Position numbers and translations under genes: made by a program. The notes under the pieces were generated by a model. The model saw only the letters and a list, made by a program, of their open reading frames with translations, made no database searches and had not been told where the DNA came from. Below, one piece after another: positions 47,182-60,181 of a stretch of DNA of 64,000 nt; the first letter of the stretch is position 1; each line of letters begins with the position of its first letter. Source of the DNA: Hydractinia symbiolongicarpus (taxonomy: Eukaryota; Cnidaria; Hydrozoa; Anthoathecata; Hydractiniidae); assembly GCF_029227915.1 (NCBI RefSeq), contig NC_079877.1, positions 22,469,851 through 22,533,850 on the forward strand, in the 5' to 3' direction.

Positions 47182-47680
47182 CTTTCAATCTTTCTTCGTT
47201 TAATGACCACTTTTAAAAACCCACTTTATTTATTGTAACAATTACTGCATATCTCAGCAAATTTCTGACGTCAATCAATCATTACGCACTATCAGTTAAT
47301 GACGTCCTCATAAAAATTAATTATGAGTGTAAAAAAACTTCCGGTCTTAAGCAAAAGAAACTACTTCAAATTTGTTTGAAATTTAAACTTTGCAACGGTT
47401 TTGTATTCCATTTCTTACCATCGGTACTAAATCTTTCTTTTCTAGTTCATAGAAATAAAAAAAAAATGTTATTGTTACCACAAAGAAAAATGAATACAAT
47501 GAACTCATGATATCTCTCGATACCAGTATCTGTACAACGACTGACTCGTTCTAAAAGTGTTTGAAAACAATGCTAAAATTAAAATATGTAAACAAAATAA
47601 CAGAATAACAGACTCTGACGTCACGGTATTAATACAAACATTCATTAGCTTATTTACACTTTTTTATAAAAAATGAATTA

Positions 47681-48132
47681 CAGTTAACTCCTGGTAACTC
47701 GAACCTCCAAGGGACCGAGAAAATTAGCTCAACTTAACGAACGTTTGTGTTAATAAAGTTTCCGGTCAGTCAAATTTAATCTAAGATGAGAATATAGTTG
47801 AGTAAAATCGATTTTTTCAAAAAAAAGACATGCAAGTCCCTTGTAAAATTGTATTTTCTTTGACAGACAACATTATCGATCTATATTACATCAGGAGTTA
47901 ATAAAAACTAAAATATCTAGTCTCTGATTTCCTTTTCTCGAGTAAAAAGTTCGAGTTATCAAAAAAGGAGCGGATGAATGGGTCGAATTAACGAATGTTC
48001 GAGTTATCCAAGCTTTAAGTTTAAATGGAGTTTTTTATAAGAAGGTATTGACAAAAGTTCAAGGGAACCAAGAAAATGGTTTGAGATACTGAAAGTTCGA
48101 GTTATCCGGTGTTCCAGTTACTGGAAGTTAAC
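47681..48132. mobile_element. Pogo/Tigger-type MITE
   Basis: The left end CAGTTAACTCCTGGTAACTC follows TA, and the right end is its diverged inverse (GTTACTGGAAGTTAAC). Several 'GTTCGAGTTATC' motifs lie inside, typical of pogo-clade terminal repeats. It is about 450 bp, non-coding. Confidence 0.5.
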
Positions 48133-48893
48133 CTTTTATTTTCAAATTTTTATTTCAACATACTAATTGAGAACATAACTTTTTTATGAGAAGCGCAACT
48201 GTTCATTTCGAAATCATAAATATTTGAGTTCGTAAATTGTCATTTGAAGTTCATAAGACGTAAAGAATCATCTCGAAATCGTAATAATATTGGGAAATTA
48301 TTTTCTAAAAATTGTATTAAGCTTTATATTCGCTTGATATTTTCCTAAAATTGCAAAAATGAAATTTCGTTTTTGCTACTTTTTAGTTTTTATTTTAAAT
48401 GACGTAATTAGGTCAGAAAAAACATGAAAGAAGTTATGAAACGAACCATGCCATGCACTCTTTTTAAACACAGTAAAATATCAAAATCAGCAAAAAAGGT
48501 TCTCACATTCAAAAGATTTTCTAGCGCAGCCCCAAGCACGGTGTGATTTTCTTAGTCAATATATAGGCCCTCCATTGTCTCCATTTTAAAATTATGTGAC
48601 AAAAGAAATTTTTCACAAACTTGTCTCAACTTGTATCTGTTATATACTCAGCTTTTCTATCTTTAAAAAAGGAGGTGTGATGAGAGACTAATGTATTTGC
48701 TCTTATTTCAAATCCATTAGAAATCTTTGAGTGTAATATTTGTATAACTTATTTGCACAAAACATAAGTGCTCGAGTGAGAAAAATATCATACACGAGCA
48801 AATGAAACCTTTAAATAAACATTTTATGCAAAATATAGATTAAAGATCAAGTTATTGCGTTTCAAATTAGTTCCTTAAAGAAATAATTTAACT
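48133..48893. other. Upstream region of the plus-strand GPCR
   Basis: AT-rich and non-coding. It presumably holds the promoter or 5' UTR of the GPCR at 48894. No specific site is recognised. Confidence 0.3.
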
Positions 48894-49820
48894 ATGGATT
48901 GTAAAACACCCCTGTATGACTTACCATCAAATGTTTGGAAATATGCATTCGGAGTTTTGTTTGGAGTGATTTCTGTTTTTGGAACGGTGGAAAATTTCTT
49001 GGTGTTATTTACATTGTACAAATTTAAACCCTTGCATCGAATGTCAAATAGAATTTTGTCTTCTTTAGCCACATCTGATTTCCTGGCTTCATCCATTCTT
49101 GCACCAGTGTTTGTGGCACAGCTTTTAAAAGAAGAACTATCAACACACTGTAGACTGGAGATGCTTCGGCGTTTTTTGTCAACATTTTTTATAGGTGCAT
49201 CCGTGTTCACACTTGGATTGATAAGCTACGATAGATACTTACATCTGACAAAGTTACAAGACTACAACATGACTATTCGGAAAAGTAACATTTTTATTTT
49301 CTTCTGTTGGTTCATACCTTTTTTAATACCTTTTTTAAAGGTAGTAGGTGAGACAGAAAGTTTATATTATGCAGCTGTCATCATCTTGCTTGTCATCTCT
49401 CTTACTGTTATGAGCGGTTGTTATATTTTGATCATATGGGCGCTGCATAAACATGGTAAACTACAGACTGATAAAATAATGACCAAAAAATCAAAAGGAA
49501 GACGGTTACGAGCTGGCAGAACTGTTGTAATTATTTTAAGTTGTTTCATGTTGATGGTTTTACCTGTCAATGTCCACTTGATGACATCTATCTTGGATAA
49601 AAACAAACCAAGAAGTGAAGTGGCAGTGGGATATATCATTCAAATGGCTTTGTGTTTGTTGAATAGCGTTGTTAATCCTATTATATACTACTTTAGAACG
49701 CCAAACTTGAAGTTGTGTTTAAAGAAGTTAGTTGGAATAGCACCGCGTGATAACACTTGGGAAGAAGGAAGCCAAATACATTATAAATCTACAAAAATTC
49801 GAGCAACAACAGAATTATAA
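48894..49820 (+). CDS. Class A (rhodopsin-like) G-protein-coupled receptor, intronless, 308 aa
   Basis: An uninterrupted frame with seven hydrophobic segments. TM1 has GTVENFLVLFTLY (E-N in place of G-N), TM2 LATSDFLASSILAP, and the TM3 end SYDRYLHL (intact DRY). A basic third intracellular loop (KKSKGRRLRAGR) precedes TM6 with VLPVNVHLM, and TM7 has NSVVNPIIYYFR (NPxxY). An extracellular Cys at the top of TM3 (STHCRLEM) is present; the usual ECL2 partner is not obvious. The N-terminus is short, suggesting a small ligand or peptide; the ligand is unknown. Intronless class A receptors in expanded families are common in cnidarians. AATAAATAAT near 49897 is a likely polyadenylation signal. Confidence 0.88.
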   Translation: MDCKTPLYDLPSNVWKYAFGVLFGVISVFGTVENFLVLFTLYKFKPLHRMSNRILSSLATSDFLASSILAPVFVAQLLKEELSTHCRLEMLRRFLSTFFIGASVFTLGLISYDRYLHLTKLQDYNMTIRKSNIFIFFCWFIPFLIPFLKVVGETESLYYAAVIILLVISLTVMSGCYILIIWALHKHGKLQTDKIMTKKSKGRRLRAGRTVVIILSCFMLMVLPVNVHLMTSILDKNKPRSEVAVGYIIQMALCLLNSVVNPIIYYFRTPNLKLCLKKLVGIAPRDNTWEEGSQIHYKSTKIRATTEL

Positions 49821-50801
49821 TGTTGTGTGTGTGAGAGAATCCATCAATGTAATCAAATATGTGAAAAATGCAAAAATGAAAACAAATGTAAAGATAAATA
49901 AATAATGTGAATAAATAAACAGAAATCCATGCTCGCCATTTTTAATATGTTGAGTTGTGAAATGTAAATATTTGTAATTCGTTTTCTCACAGCATAAAAA
50001 GAGATATATAAACAATTTGGTAACACAAAAAATATAATCGTAATTCTTCTGATTGAAACCTATGGAAAAACTTTCAATATTTGGGGAAAATAAATTACTA
50101 ATTTTCAGCATGTGACTTTTTTTGCTTCTTCTTTCACTGTCATTTTGCAGAAATTGTAAAATGCAAAATACAATATCGAAAATTTTAAAGAAATTAGGAC
50201 GGAGAGAGGAAGGTATAGAGCTCATGTTTACGTGTGTTTGACAACCAGTGAACAATAGGATTGATTATATAATTGTGAAAAACACATCCATTTGTTTTCA
50301 AATTGGTAGTTTAAAGGTTTTTTTGTATATATTATGTAACTAAAATAGCCCCATGATGCTGAAATATTTGAAATTTCATACCTCTAGATTGCCTGGAATG
50401 CTCGTTACATTTTAGAATTATACATCGAAAATGAGTTCACCTTTTTAGCGTTTAATATTTTTATGAGGAAACGGTCGCCTCCTCAACCCATCTCCCCTAT
50501 CAACATTACATCCTCTTTTATGAGAACCAATGAAATCTGCTGACACAAGGCTCGCTGTTCTTTTTTTTTCGAACCTTTTCAACCTACACTACTTCAAAAT
50601 TCAGCATCATTTTGTTCTTGTTATGCAAATTCCAACAATTGTGAACTGCGTCACAATCGCACCAATATGAATTTAATTTCTCACAAATTTTACATGAAAA
50701 ACAGATCACGAGAGTTGCAAAATAATTCACATCCTATTGCTCTCTTTTTTTTCTCCAAATTTTAATCTCATGATGTTTTTGTGATGGAGCCAAAGGGTAT
50801 G

Positions 50802-50908
50802 CCCAGCGGGCAAACAACATTTATTCAACGTTAATTCAACGTTGAATTCTGGTGGCGACGTCGCAACCCTAAATTCAACGTCTTTTCAACGTTGAAGGGC
50901 CCACTGGG
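50802..50908. mobile_element. 107-bp MITE with CCCAGYGGGC termini
   Basis: The ends CCCAGCGGGC and GCCCACTGGG are 10-bp inverted repeats with one mismatch. Inside, TTCAACGTTGAA-type palindromes recur three times (50825-50897). A small non-coding foldback element. Confidence 0.6.
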
Positions 50909-51449
50909 ATGTTTTTATTAAAACAGAATTTCAATTAAAAAAACCTGGAAAACTATTAAACGAACAATAACGCAAAATATGTACTGGAATCGAAATCTCA
51001 ATTGTCTTAGTAACAAACCATCTTCTAATTACATACTATACAGCAAATACTTACTACCAAGAGAAAGACTAGTATTTTACAAACTTCATAAAAAAATAAC
51101 AACATCCAATACTTTTGAACATATTCAAGTTCCAAGTAGTTCAATATTTTATCAGTTTTATGATTAAGGGTTTAATCATACCAGGTTAGTTACGGCTGGC
51201 TCGCTTTGTTGACATTTTTGTTTCATATAGTTTTTATAGCACTTCGATTGATTGGATATTTGAAAGGAATGTTGTAATTGGAAGTCACTTTAAAACGCTC
51301 TGTGAAACATAAACATCTTTCATGACCTTTTTAATCAGGCTTGCTCGCCTAAAACTGGTCTAGTTAGCAAGACCAAATCGCCTTAAAAGTAATGCACAGC
51401 AATCCTACATACCAAATGATTGTGGAGACTGGAATATTTTTAAATAGCA

Positions 51450-51650
51450 ATGGCGGGTTTATTAGAAGCAGGAATAACAGAGATGCAGGGTAATAGAGTA
51501 ATCGTACATAGTACATTGGATGCTTTTTTAAAAGAGCCAAACTTTTTGAAAACTACAGGAACTTTTTTCAGTGCACCATTGACAGAATTATTGGGTGGCC
51601 ATGCAATAACAGGGATCCTTTTTAACAAATCCCCAAAAAAGAATTTCTAG
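51450..51650 (+). CDS. Small hypothetical protein (66 aa)
   Basis: ATG at 51450, stop at 51648-51650. The sequence is balanced and coding-like (MAGLLEAGITEMQGNRVIVH, then FLKTTGTFFSAPLTELLGGH), unlike the surrounding AT-rich frames. I do not recognise it. It could be a remnant of a transposon or a single exon of a larger gene, and the antisense strand is also open, so it may be chance. Confidence 0.28.
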   Translation: MAGLLEAGITEMQGNRVIVHSTLDAFLKEPNFLKTTGTFFSAPLTELLGGHAITGILFNKSPKKNF

Positions 51651-52883
51651 TAACCCATATATTTTTGCGTAGTCTCGGAGAAGACGTTGAGACTTCTCGC
51701 AAAATCAAGACAAAAAGAAAATCTTAAACTTGTACCAAAATGATATAGCTGCGGTTAGCGACAGCGTCATGCGACTTTGCATGTGTTTTTGCACAAGCGG
51801 ATGATTATTTTTTAGAATTTACCAAAAATTAATAATTTTTTTACATTAAAGACTTCGCTTAAACACGGTATCTAATCAGGCAAGAGTCAAATATTGACTT
51901 TTTCAAAGAAACGTTATTTCGATGTTTCGAGGGGAAGTGGTGATTTTAACCATGACGTTCATCAAAATACTGAAAATCGAAAAAAAATGAAAAGAAAATA
52001 ACAAATGAATGCAAATGATAACAAATAAAATATAGCTAGTTACATTGCCGGCCACACACTCTAGCCTTATTACTATTTTACGACTTTTTATTATCAGGTT
52101 TAGGAGTATGATATGAAAATATTTTTGCAGATCATACTTTGATGTTCAAGTTTAAAAGTTTTAATTATTTTTAAAGAGGGTTTGTGTGGCCAGGCTGCAC
52201 CAAGACTTCATATCGCGATGTTAAGCACAGGGGCACAAAGCAGCTGACTGGGTTTGATCCTTACATAAGGCTGTTCTTGTTACGGAGAAATTCTAGAGTT
52301 TTGTTTAGCCAAGCACTCCAGAAGAGCCCACTTTCCATTGTGGTCGCTAACTACATAAACATAAATCACTTTATATAACTATAGCTAGCTTTTACCTTGT
52401 AAGCAAACATATAACCTGGCTAGTTAGTTAAAAAGATATATACATTATTTTTCACATGAAAAGAGTCAACAACCACAACCGAATATTCTATTTTGCATCC
52501 AAAAATATCCGCGTGTTCCAAACAGGAACCGAGCCGACTGTTTCTTGCAAGTAACTTCAGCCTCTTTCTATTAGCTTCCAAGAAAGCAAAAGTCAGAATT
52601 CCTTGGCCGGCAGAAATCAATATAATCTCTTTATGTTAAAAACAGTCATTTTGCAGAAATTTTAACTGAAAAGTAAAATATTGACATTTTATAAAAAAAA
52701 GGGAATAGGGAGAGAGGAGAGCGATGGAAGGAGATAGCTTACGACTTCAGACCAATTGAAGCATCTAATTTTGAATAAGATACTAATGAACAACCGAACT
52801 ATTGATTTCATAATTGTGCAAGTACACTAATACTGGTGTACTATATTTACAAATAGTATTTTGATTCAAAGCAATTATCCTCT

Positions 52884-53753
52884 TTACGTTGAAAATGGTC
52901 TGTTTATTACCTTCCTTACATTCTTTGAACGAAATCCGTAAATAAACGTATCTAGCACAGCGTTAAATACGATCAAAAAATAACACCATGGATCGATAAA
53001 CGTTTCAGTGAAAGCTGTATCACCCACCGTGCCAGAATAAAAATGATTTACACCCGTTGGCAAGTAACAGAAAAGATAAGCTATCAAGGTAAGTCTGACA
53101 ATTCTTGTTGCTTTCTTGTTGCGACAGTTTGACACAGTTTGATGACTCCGAAGGTACATTTCTATCTTCACTTGACAAAAGATCATCAGAGCTAACACAG
53201 CGACTCCATAAAAAGCTGCAGAAAGTTTATAAGCTTCATACAACTTATCATAACCATAGTTTGCTATCATTGCGAATGAGATACATACAATCCATATGGA
53301 AACTAGGATACGACACATTCTGTTTTTTCTGATCCTGGCAGCATGATTTAAAGGTTGGTGTACAGCTAGGTATATTTCTGCAGTTATGCAAGCAATCGCT
53401 GAAATGGATGTTGTAGCAAATATATGAGATGACACTGATCTTAGTTGCAGTACATTGCAATTCAATGTTGCATTGTAATACCCTGGCAGAAGCACTGCAT
53501 TGATCGGAAGAAATGTTAAGCCGAGAAGTAAATCTGAAACCGATAAAAGTACATACAGGTTGTTTACTGAGCGTCGGATTGACTTGTTTATCTTAGTAGC
53601 CACGATAAACAACATGTTGACAATAATAACAACAACTACACATGCTATTGTGATCGCAGTGGCAACAACGAGATGAATTCTTGCTTGCGATGACGTAAGA
53701 ATCTTATTTTGCCTAATTGGACATTGGATCACTTTCGTAGCATTATCCGCCAT
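52884..53753 (-). CDS. Class A GPCR with altered DRY and NPxxY motifs, intronless, 289 aa
   Basis: One open frame with seven hydrophobic helices: TM1 (CVVVVIIVNMLFIVA), TM2 (LYVLLSVSDLLLGLTFLP), and TM3 ending CITAEIYLAVHQP, where the DRY triplet reads EIY. TM6 is YLFCYLPTGV and TM7 is FNAVLDTFIYGFRSKNVRK, where NPxxY is replaced by DTFIY. The N-terminal NAT is a glycosylation sequon. Overall shape and the basic helix 8 place it in class A, but both microswitch motifs are changed, so coupling may be constitutive, biased or absent (inference). The ligand is unknown. It is not a close copy of the GPCR at 48894. Confidence 0.82.
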   Translation of the reverse strand: MADNATKVIQCPIRQNKILTSSQARIHLVVATAITIACVVVVIIVNMLFIVATKINKSIRRSVNNLYVLLSVSDLLLGLTFLPINAVLLPGYYNATLNCNVLQLRSVSSHIFATTSISAIACITAEIYLAVHQPLNHAARIRKNRMCRILVSIWIVCISFAMIANYGYDKLYEAYKLSAAFYGVAVLALMIFCQVKIEMYLRSHQTVSNCRNKKATRIVRLTLIAYLFCYLPTGVNHFYSGTVGDTAFTETFIDPWCYFLIVFNAVLDTFIYGFRSKNVRKVINRPFST

Positions 53754-56700
53754 TCTGAAGTTAGCGAAAATAATCCAGTATAGAACATAAAGAATTTATT
53801 TCCCTTACTTAAAAGCAAGTAAACATTCATTCTAATTGGGACTGAGTTTTTTTCACTAACACTCTGAGCAGATGTTGTTCTGTGTTAGTAGTCTATTGTG
53901 TATTTAATATTATTATTTCTCTGAAATAGAATTTTTTTTAATATTAAAATTACGGGCTTGATGTAGAACAAATATATATTATTGTTTAAGTTAAATAACA
54001 TATTAAATCAACTAATGTCACGAACTATGTTTTATTGAAGATGAATGGAATTGACTCACTGTGTGATTTTTTAAATATTTTTTATCAGATATTTGTGATC
54101 TGTAAACTTTGTTGACTCCACCCATCAAGTGCAGAACATAAAATTATTAAACGGCTACAGAAAGATTTCTATGTAAACATCTTAATTACATTATACTAAC
54201 AAAATTAAATATACGATTAAAATTAATGAAAAGGACGTATTTATTATTAAAAATTATAAATCTTATGCTAAAGTATTTACCCTGAAAACACGCAACCAGT
54301 TTTTCAGAAACTAAAGCAAAATAGACGTTGGTTATGGAGAAACAACAAACATGGTGACAATAAAACATAAAATAAAATGTTCTTTTTACTTTATTATTTT
54401 CTTTTAAATCTGCTAACTAAACAACCTTGTTCCCATGTTAGGTTTTTCACAGTTGGACACACCCAGATGTAGAAAACTTAAAAAATTCCTGGGGATGAGA
54501 ACACTAAAATTTTCGGATGTTATATGTAGTCGTCATTATCTCTTTATAGAAATACAGGTTTTAGATTTTAGATTTTATCAGTATATAAAGAAATTATTAG
54601 GGTGATGTTTCTTCGTTTATTTTTGTCACTCATCATCATCCGTGTAACACAAGCGGATGTTCATCTTCTTCTAGGAATCTACAACTCTATGATTAAAACG
54701 CAAACCTTCGAATATAAGACTAATTTGAAAAGAATACATACAATGACAATTTAAGAAAGACAAAAGTGGACCTTTGGAACGAGGTTGAGAAATAATTGTC
54801 AACCCTAACGTTAAGTAGTAGGTAATAAAAACTTATTTTTGAAAATGCAATGTTCGTTAAGTAATTCTTGAAAACTACATACGTTTAAGAGACCATCCAA
54901 AAAATTATGCACTGTCATCCAAAATTATGAGAAAACTCCTTGTTGATGTTTTTCTACACAGGCAAATTTCATGCAATGGTAAAATAAAATGCGTCTGGAG
55001 GGCGCCGAGGCGTAGTTTTTTAAAGGAAAAATTTACTTTCTTCACTTCTTTGTATTTTACGATGAAACTTAAGCTTTCAGCATTTAGTGTATTGAAACTT
55101 GCATCTCGGTAAAGATTTGTTATGAAAACCGGTGGCTATCATAAAAATTTCATAAAAAATCTTTCAAAAGATTAAAGGCTTGTTGGCAATGGCTACGTTA
55201 TAGTTGTACTGGTGTTTTTCTTCTGTTGTAAACCCATTGAAAACCAATTTTAACTATGTGCCGTTGTCATGTCGAATTACGTGTCATCTCTGTTTGTACA
55301 CCTTTGAGTACGCTCTTCAAGAGCTTGGCGTGAGTAGATTATCAAGTATTTGTATAACGAACGTTGGATGACCAACTTGAGAATGGAGGGGACAAAATGG
55401 CATTCGTGTTCCCATATAAGTGTCTTTTTTGAGAGAAAACGTGAATGGGAAATGGGAAGGTCTTCAATACCCTTACTGACACATGTTTAAATTGTTTACT
55501 TGCTCGTTCGGTTTATCTAAGTAATGCTTGTTCTTATTTTTGTCAGTTAGATACGTTACTAAAGCGTGAGAAATCATAAAAGTTATATTATATCTTCATG
55601 GAGAAACATATGGTGTTCAAGGGAATTATTTTATAGAGACAAATTATAATAACTCATGTGAAGTATAAAGTCTGTCTACCTAAACCTAATGTTTTCTTCT
55701 TATGAATAACCATCCTAGTCACTGTCTACGTTTTTCATTGTTCGACTTCTCCATTTACTTCACGCATGACATGAATATTAGCAGAGCGACAGGTTATGCT
55801 AAAGGTCCGTCTACACCGGCCGCAAATATTGTTTATTCTTTTGTTGTAACATTTCAGTTTTGTACACTTTTATGTTGATGTCTGCTTCCTAATTTCGTGA
55901 ATTTCCAAAATCATTCAATTTTGTACCTCCTCCCCCTTTTCCCTATATAGCGGCATAAAAAAAAAGTTGGTGTCAATGATAGTTGTATAATCGGATGCCG
56001 GTATTTTAGCAGGTAGAACATGACATTATCAAAGTAGCTCTTACAATAACAAACATTTTTTGTCTCAATTATTAGTTTTTTCCAGATTTTATTACAGCTA
56101 AACTTCCAGGTTATCCAGAGTACCCGATATAATCCCCTCAAGCAATTCTCTCGACCCCAAGCACATCCACCCTATAAAATCACGTCTTTGAATTATTTAT
56201 TCTTGTGCGGTAAAGCCTATCTCATATACGTGTTTCGTGAATGTTTTTAAAGAACTACAGCCTCGTTGACACAGGGAAAACAAATAAATAGTTCAATAAG
56301 CATCAATTAAACTTGTTGATACAACTAGTATAGAAATTCTACAATAACAGAAAAAAATTTTACATCCCCATTCATCTCCATAAATAGCTTTAATTCTTCA
56401 CATAAACAAATCTTTTTTAAGTAAATTAGTTTCTCCGAATGCTTACATTTTCTTTCAAATAAAAATTCTCTAAAATATTACTTAAAAACGTGGTTTTAAA
56501 ATTTAAAATCTCTAAATACGTAACTATAAAAAAGTAGGACAAAACTAATACATTGGTAAGATATTCAAAAAGTTTAACAAATAGTATAACGAGTTTTGCA
56601 TGTTTCAAATATTATGGTTAGGCAAAAGAAGTGATTGTCTCGTTTATCCCAAATGTCATTGTAATAAAACTACATTTGAAACAAAATATCAACCAAATTT

Positions 56701-57717
56701 AAAAACTATTTATGGCTTTATGAACAAAATTATTGTATTTGTGTCAACTTTTGTTAAAATATTCAATGTACATAAAAGATATTTATATTTCTTTTTTGGA
56801 CGCAAATTTAAAACAAAACTCGAAATTTTACTTATTTCAACCAACTTTCAAAATGTTTGCGCAAAGATTACAACGAATAAGACATCACACAGTCAAAACA
56901 ATCTTAAAAATATCTACCAAGTATGGAACATACCACAACTATAATTATCCTCCTAAAGTTTCACATGGATTCTATAAATACTAAATGCTTCCCTATTTAT
57001 CCTGTTTACATAAACAGAGCAGGACAAAATTGCAACTGGTAAAACCAAAAACACTAACCTTTTTTACAGAGTACTAAACCATCACACTTCGATACATCCC
57101 GATGAATTTATCTACTACTTTCACCTATCAACAGCCACAATTATTCAAAAAGACGCAAATCTCCTTACACCAACTACTTCCTGGTTGGATAAGCAATAAA
57201 CAATAAAGAAGTTGTCGCTGCTAAAAACAACTCGAAAACAGTAAGGATTAATATTTCTCATGCCGCCATTAGATTTGTCGAATCCAATTGGCTAAATGAA
57301 AGAGGATTATAAAATAATTGCGTTATCATCCTTAAAAAATGCGATCAGGATTCCGCGCTGCTTGTTTCAAATCACTGAAACCATTTCTTTTTTGAAGAAT
57401 TGACTTTTACCGTTCTCGCTTGCATCACAATGATCATCAACAATGTGTCGCCAGTTGATACCATTATTGAAATTACCCCTTTTTAAGTACTTTGTAAATT
57501 TTCAACGCGATTCTCAGTTGGGAGAAATGACCAATGATGTTGAGAAACGGAAGCGATTTGTCTCGTATCAGATTGGTTCTTCGAAAAATAAGATGAATTG
57601 TCTCGACAAGATTTGGAGTGAACAGTTTAAATACTTTGACATAAAAACCCTAGGTGTAACTTCAAATTTTTCTCGTTTTTTTATAAGAGCCAGGTGACCC
57701 AGATTCGGAATGGTTTT
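53754..57717. other. Long stretch without a supported gene
   Basis: AT-rich. The overlapping frames at 56600-56984 include a short Arg/Lys-rich frame from ATG 56851 (MFAQRLQRIRHHTVKTILKI) that could be a mitochondrial-type presequence, but it has no family match. Nothing else is recognised. Confidence 0.3.
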
Positions 57718-58159
57718 AGCCTGATTGGTTGAAACCGTGATATTTTGCAGACCAGAATATTTAAAAAGCAACATAATGTGCTCTCCCCTGTATGAGTAAA
57801 ATTTTTAAATTTCATGGCTCCATTGGAAAAACTACTTGTAGCAACACATGGAGCTCGACGAGAGGATGAAAAAAAGGTCTAGCCTGTGAATGCTAAAAAC
57901 AGTCTAAATTTAATGCTAATGACAGCAATTTTGTTATGATTATATTATTTTATGATTTGCCATCAGAAAGGTATTCCGTCACAAAAAATCTTAGTAAGAT
58001 GACAAGTAAATTTGACGTACTTTTCAACCCCCTCCTTAAGTTTTATGCCATGGTACAAGTAGTTTTTAAAAGAGTCGCTTTCACTTGTAGAGGGGGAGTA
58101 TATGGAGCTGCTTTGTATATTCTGCTCTGCAAAATATCACAGTGCTAACCAATCAGGCT
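57718..58159. mobile_element. TIR element, about 440 bp, diverged
   Basis: The left end AGCCTGATTGGTT...GTGATATTTTGCAGA is mirrored at 58159-58110, with a shared 15-bp core (GTGATATTTTGCAGA) and AGCCTGATTGGTT at both extremities. Inner parts also match as inverted ACTACTTGTA segments. Non-coding. Confidence 0.5.
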
Positions 58160-59450
58160 GAAAAATCAGTTTAAATGTTGGTCACAAATAGTATAGCTTT
58201 TAGAAAACACAAATACTACCAGGCTTTTTTCCTGTACTACCTATATTTTTACACATTCTAATGCGAGTTGTAAAAAAATGGCAATTTTATCACACTTGTT
58301 GAAAGTATACAATTAACAAATACCTGAAAAAACTTGAGACAAAAGACAATGATTGCTGGAATAACTACCACACAGAACAACAACAACAACAATAATTATA
58401 ATTGTGGTTGTAGAGACACCAGACAGTGATTAAATATAATTTGCAAGCGAGTTTCAAATGAATATGATTTAAGAGCAAGAAATGAAATTTGAGTTGTAAT
58501 TTTTTTGTGACTTTCTCTTTTTGTCATATAGGAGCAGTATGTTCTAGCACAATGTATTATGATTCTAACAAGGGGTCAGTCATCAAAAACAAACAAATTT
58601 ATCAAACATTGTGATGATAAGTGAATGGCGTTAAATCGATTTTTGTCACATTTTTTTCTAAATTTTAGGTGAAAGTGCTATACTTTAAATATTAATAACT
58701 TAAGGGGTATTATCTTCAATATTCAAACCTTATGGGTAACAAACAAAAGACTAAAAGTTTCAAATTCAAATATTTTTAAATTAATATGATGTCATTAAGT
58801 TACTATTTAGACCATGCCTAAATATTGCAAACTCATTTTCACACAACTTTTGGTCATGTAACTAAAGTTCCTAGATATAAATTCCTTATTGTATGTAACA
58901 AGAATATTGACACAAAAATATTTTATTTTATTTATGTGGACAGACTGAAGGTGTATTAATTTTACTACAGGTTTTGCTAAAATATATATGTAATATTTGC
59001 CTTTGGAGCAATTATGCTTAATCTGCTAGACATGTGGAAGTTTTTTTCTTGGAATATAATTTAGCTAGAAATTAAAAAAAAATAGTGGGCATAGCAATTT
59101 AGCTTTGGTTCATGCATGGAAGGCCTATTGATACAATCTGTTGCAATTCAATTCCAGCAAAAATATTTGAAAAAGTAAAAAGTACTGGATTTGGGGAAAG
59201 CATTTGAAACTTTGGTGGATATTGTCAGAAAAAAAAATGATGTTGACCACACGGTTAATTAAATGTTAGGAAATTGAAAAGAAGGTTTATGATAAAGTGT
59301 AGCCTGTACTAAATATATAGATTGACCTGATATGTAAATGATTATCAAATTATTTACATAACATTAGTAATAGTATTTTTCATATATCTATTAAAACATG
59401 ACCTTGAAAGCTGTGCTGAACTTAGTACAACTTGCTCTTTATAATACATA
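58160..59450. other. Non-coding stretch
   Basis: Very AT-rich, with no open frame of note and a short (AAC)n run near 58380. Nothing recognised. Confidence 0.35.
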
Positions 59451-59623
59451 CTAGTCGTTGCCCGTGGAAAAATCCACGGGTTCGCCCGTCCTTTATATTT
59501 ACCCGTCGCAACAAAGCGGATAAAAATATATCGCATTTGATATTCGTGTTTCCGTAACATCGTTTTCTAACTCAGCGGGGGGTCCGCGCAGAGACAGACA
59601 GACGACGGCTATTATTATAGAGA
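59451..59623 (-). mobile_element. Non-autonomous Helitron, 173 bp (copy c)
   Basis: Minus orientation. The 5' end is TCTCTATAATAATAGCC (plus 59623 backward, preceded by A), and the 3' end CTAG at 59454-59451 is followed by T. The hairpin CCCGTGGAAAAATCCACGGG lies just inside the 3' end. It shares GTCTGTCTGTCTCTGCG with other copies. Confidence 0.72.
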
Positions 59624-60181
59624 TGTGCATATTTTACATGGCTAGCCTCACAGATATCGAGAGATATGCCATGGCATGGAGTATTTAATTATAATTTTGA
59701 GCTACGCAGACCCAATTAAGGTCCGTGCTCTACCAGACAACTCCCTCACATTCAACAGCCCTCACATTGTGCCATATTCCCAATCTCCCTCGCATTTCTT
59801 GGGTTAACCCAGGGCTATAGTAACATTCACTCGCCCATGTTGACATTGATGTATTACATTGATGTATTACATTTGCGTTACATTCACCATACTTAAAAAA
59901 AATACTGAACCATTCCGAGAAAAATTTATATTGCATTCCAAGCTCCTGTTTTATGCAATGGTTAAATAAGCCGATATGTGAACTCACCCGCATCGAGTGG
60001 GTGACCCCAGCAATCATAGTATCCTCGCCCGACTAAAAACTTATAGATAGAATCGCCGGCATCCAGCAGTTTCATCTACATTTAGAATAATACTTGGTGG
60101 AAGTTACGATTAGAAAGTCTAAAGTCATATAACGTATTTCATTTCTTACTCGCTTTATGACTTTGAAGAATACGTTTTAAA
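59624..60181. other. Unclassified stretch, slightly richer in GC
   Basis: 59700-60070 is less AT-rich than its surroundings, includes a duplicated TTGATGTATTACAT (59846-59872), and may be an unclassified repeat. No gene is supported. Confidence 0.25.

Larger units (their letters stand above)
49821..52883. other. Region between the two GPCRs
   Basis: Contains a 107-bp MITE (50802-50908) and one small coding-like frame (51450-51650). The frames at 50979-51167 and 49815-50255 show no domain. Otherwise AT-rich and non-coding. Confidence 0.3.

Noticed and set aside
50979-51167. 62-codon Tyr-rich frame
   Set aside because: Low-complexity AT-driven composition, no homology recognised, no splice partner.
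51440-51628. Antisense frame opposite the 66-aa hypothetical
   Set aside because: At most one strand is coding; the plus frame has the better start context and composition.
52185-52260. Possible 5S rRNA or tRNA-like sequence (TGGCCAGGCTGCACC ... GGGTTTGATCC)
   Set aside because: Box-like pieces are present, but no fold or full internal control region can be assembled by eye.
56851-56982. 43-codon basic frame resembling a mitochondrial small subunit
   Set aside because: Only N-terminal composition supports it; no family match, and a second frame overlaps it.
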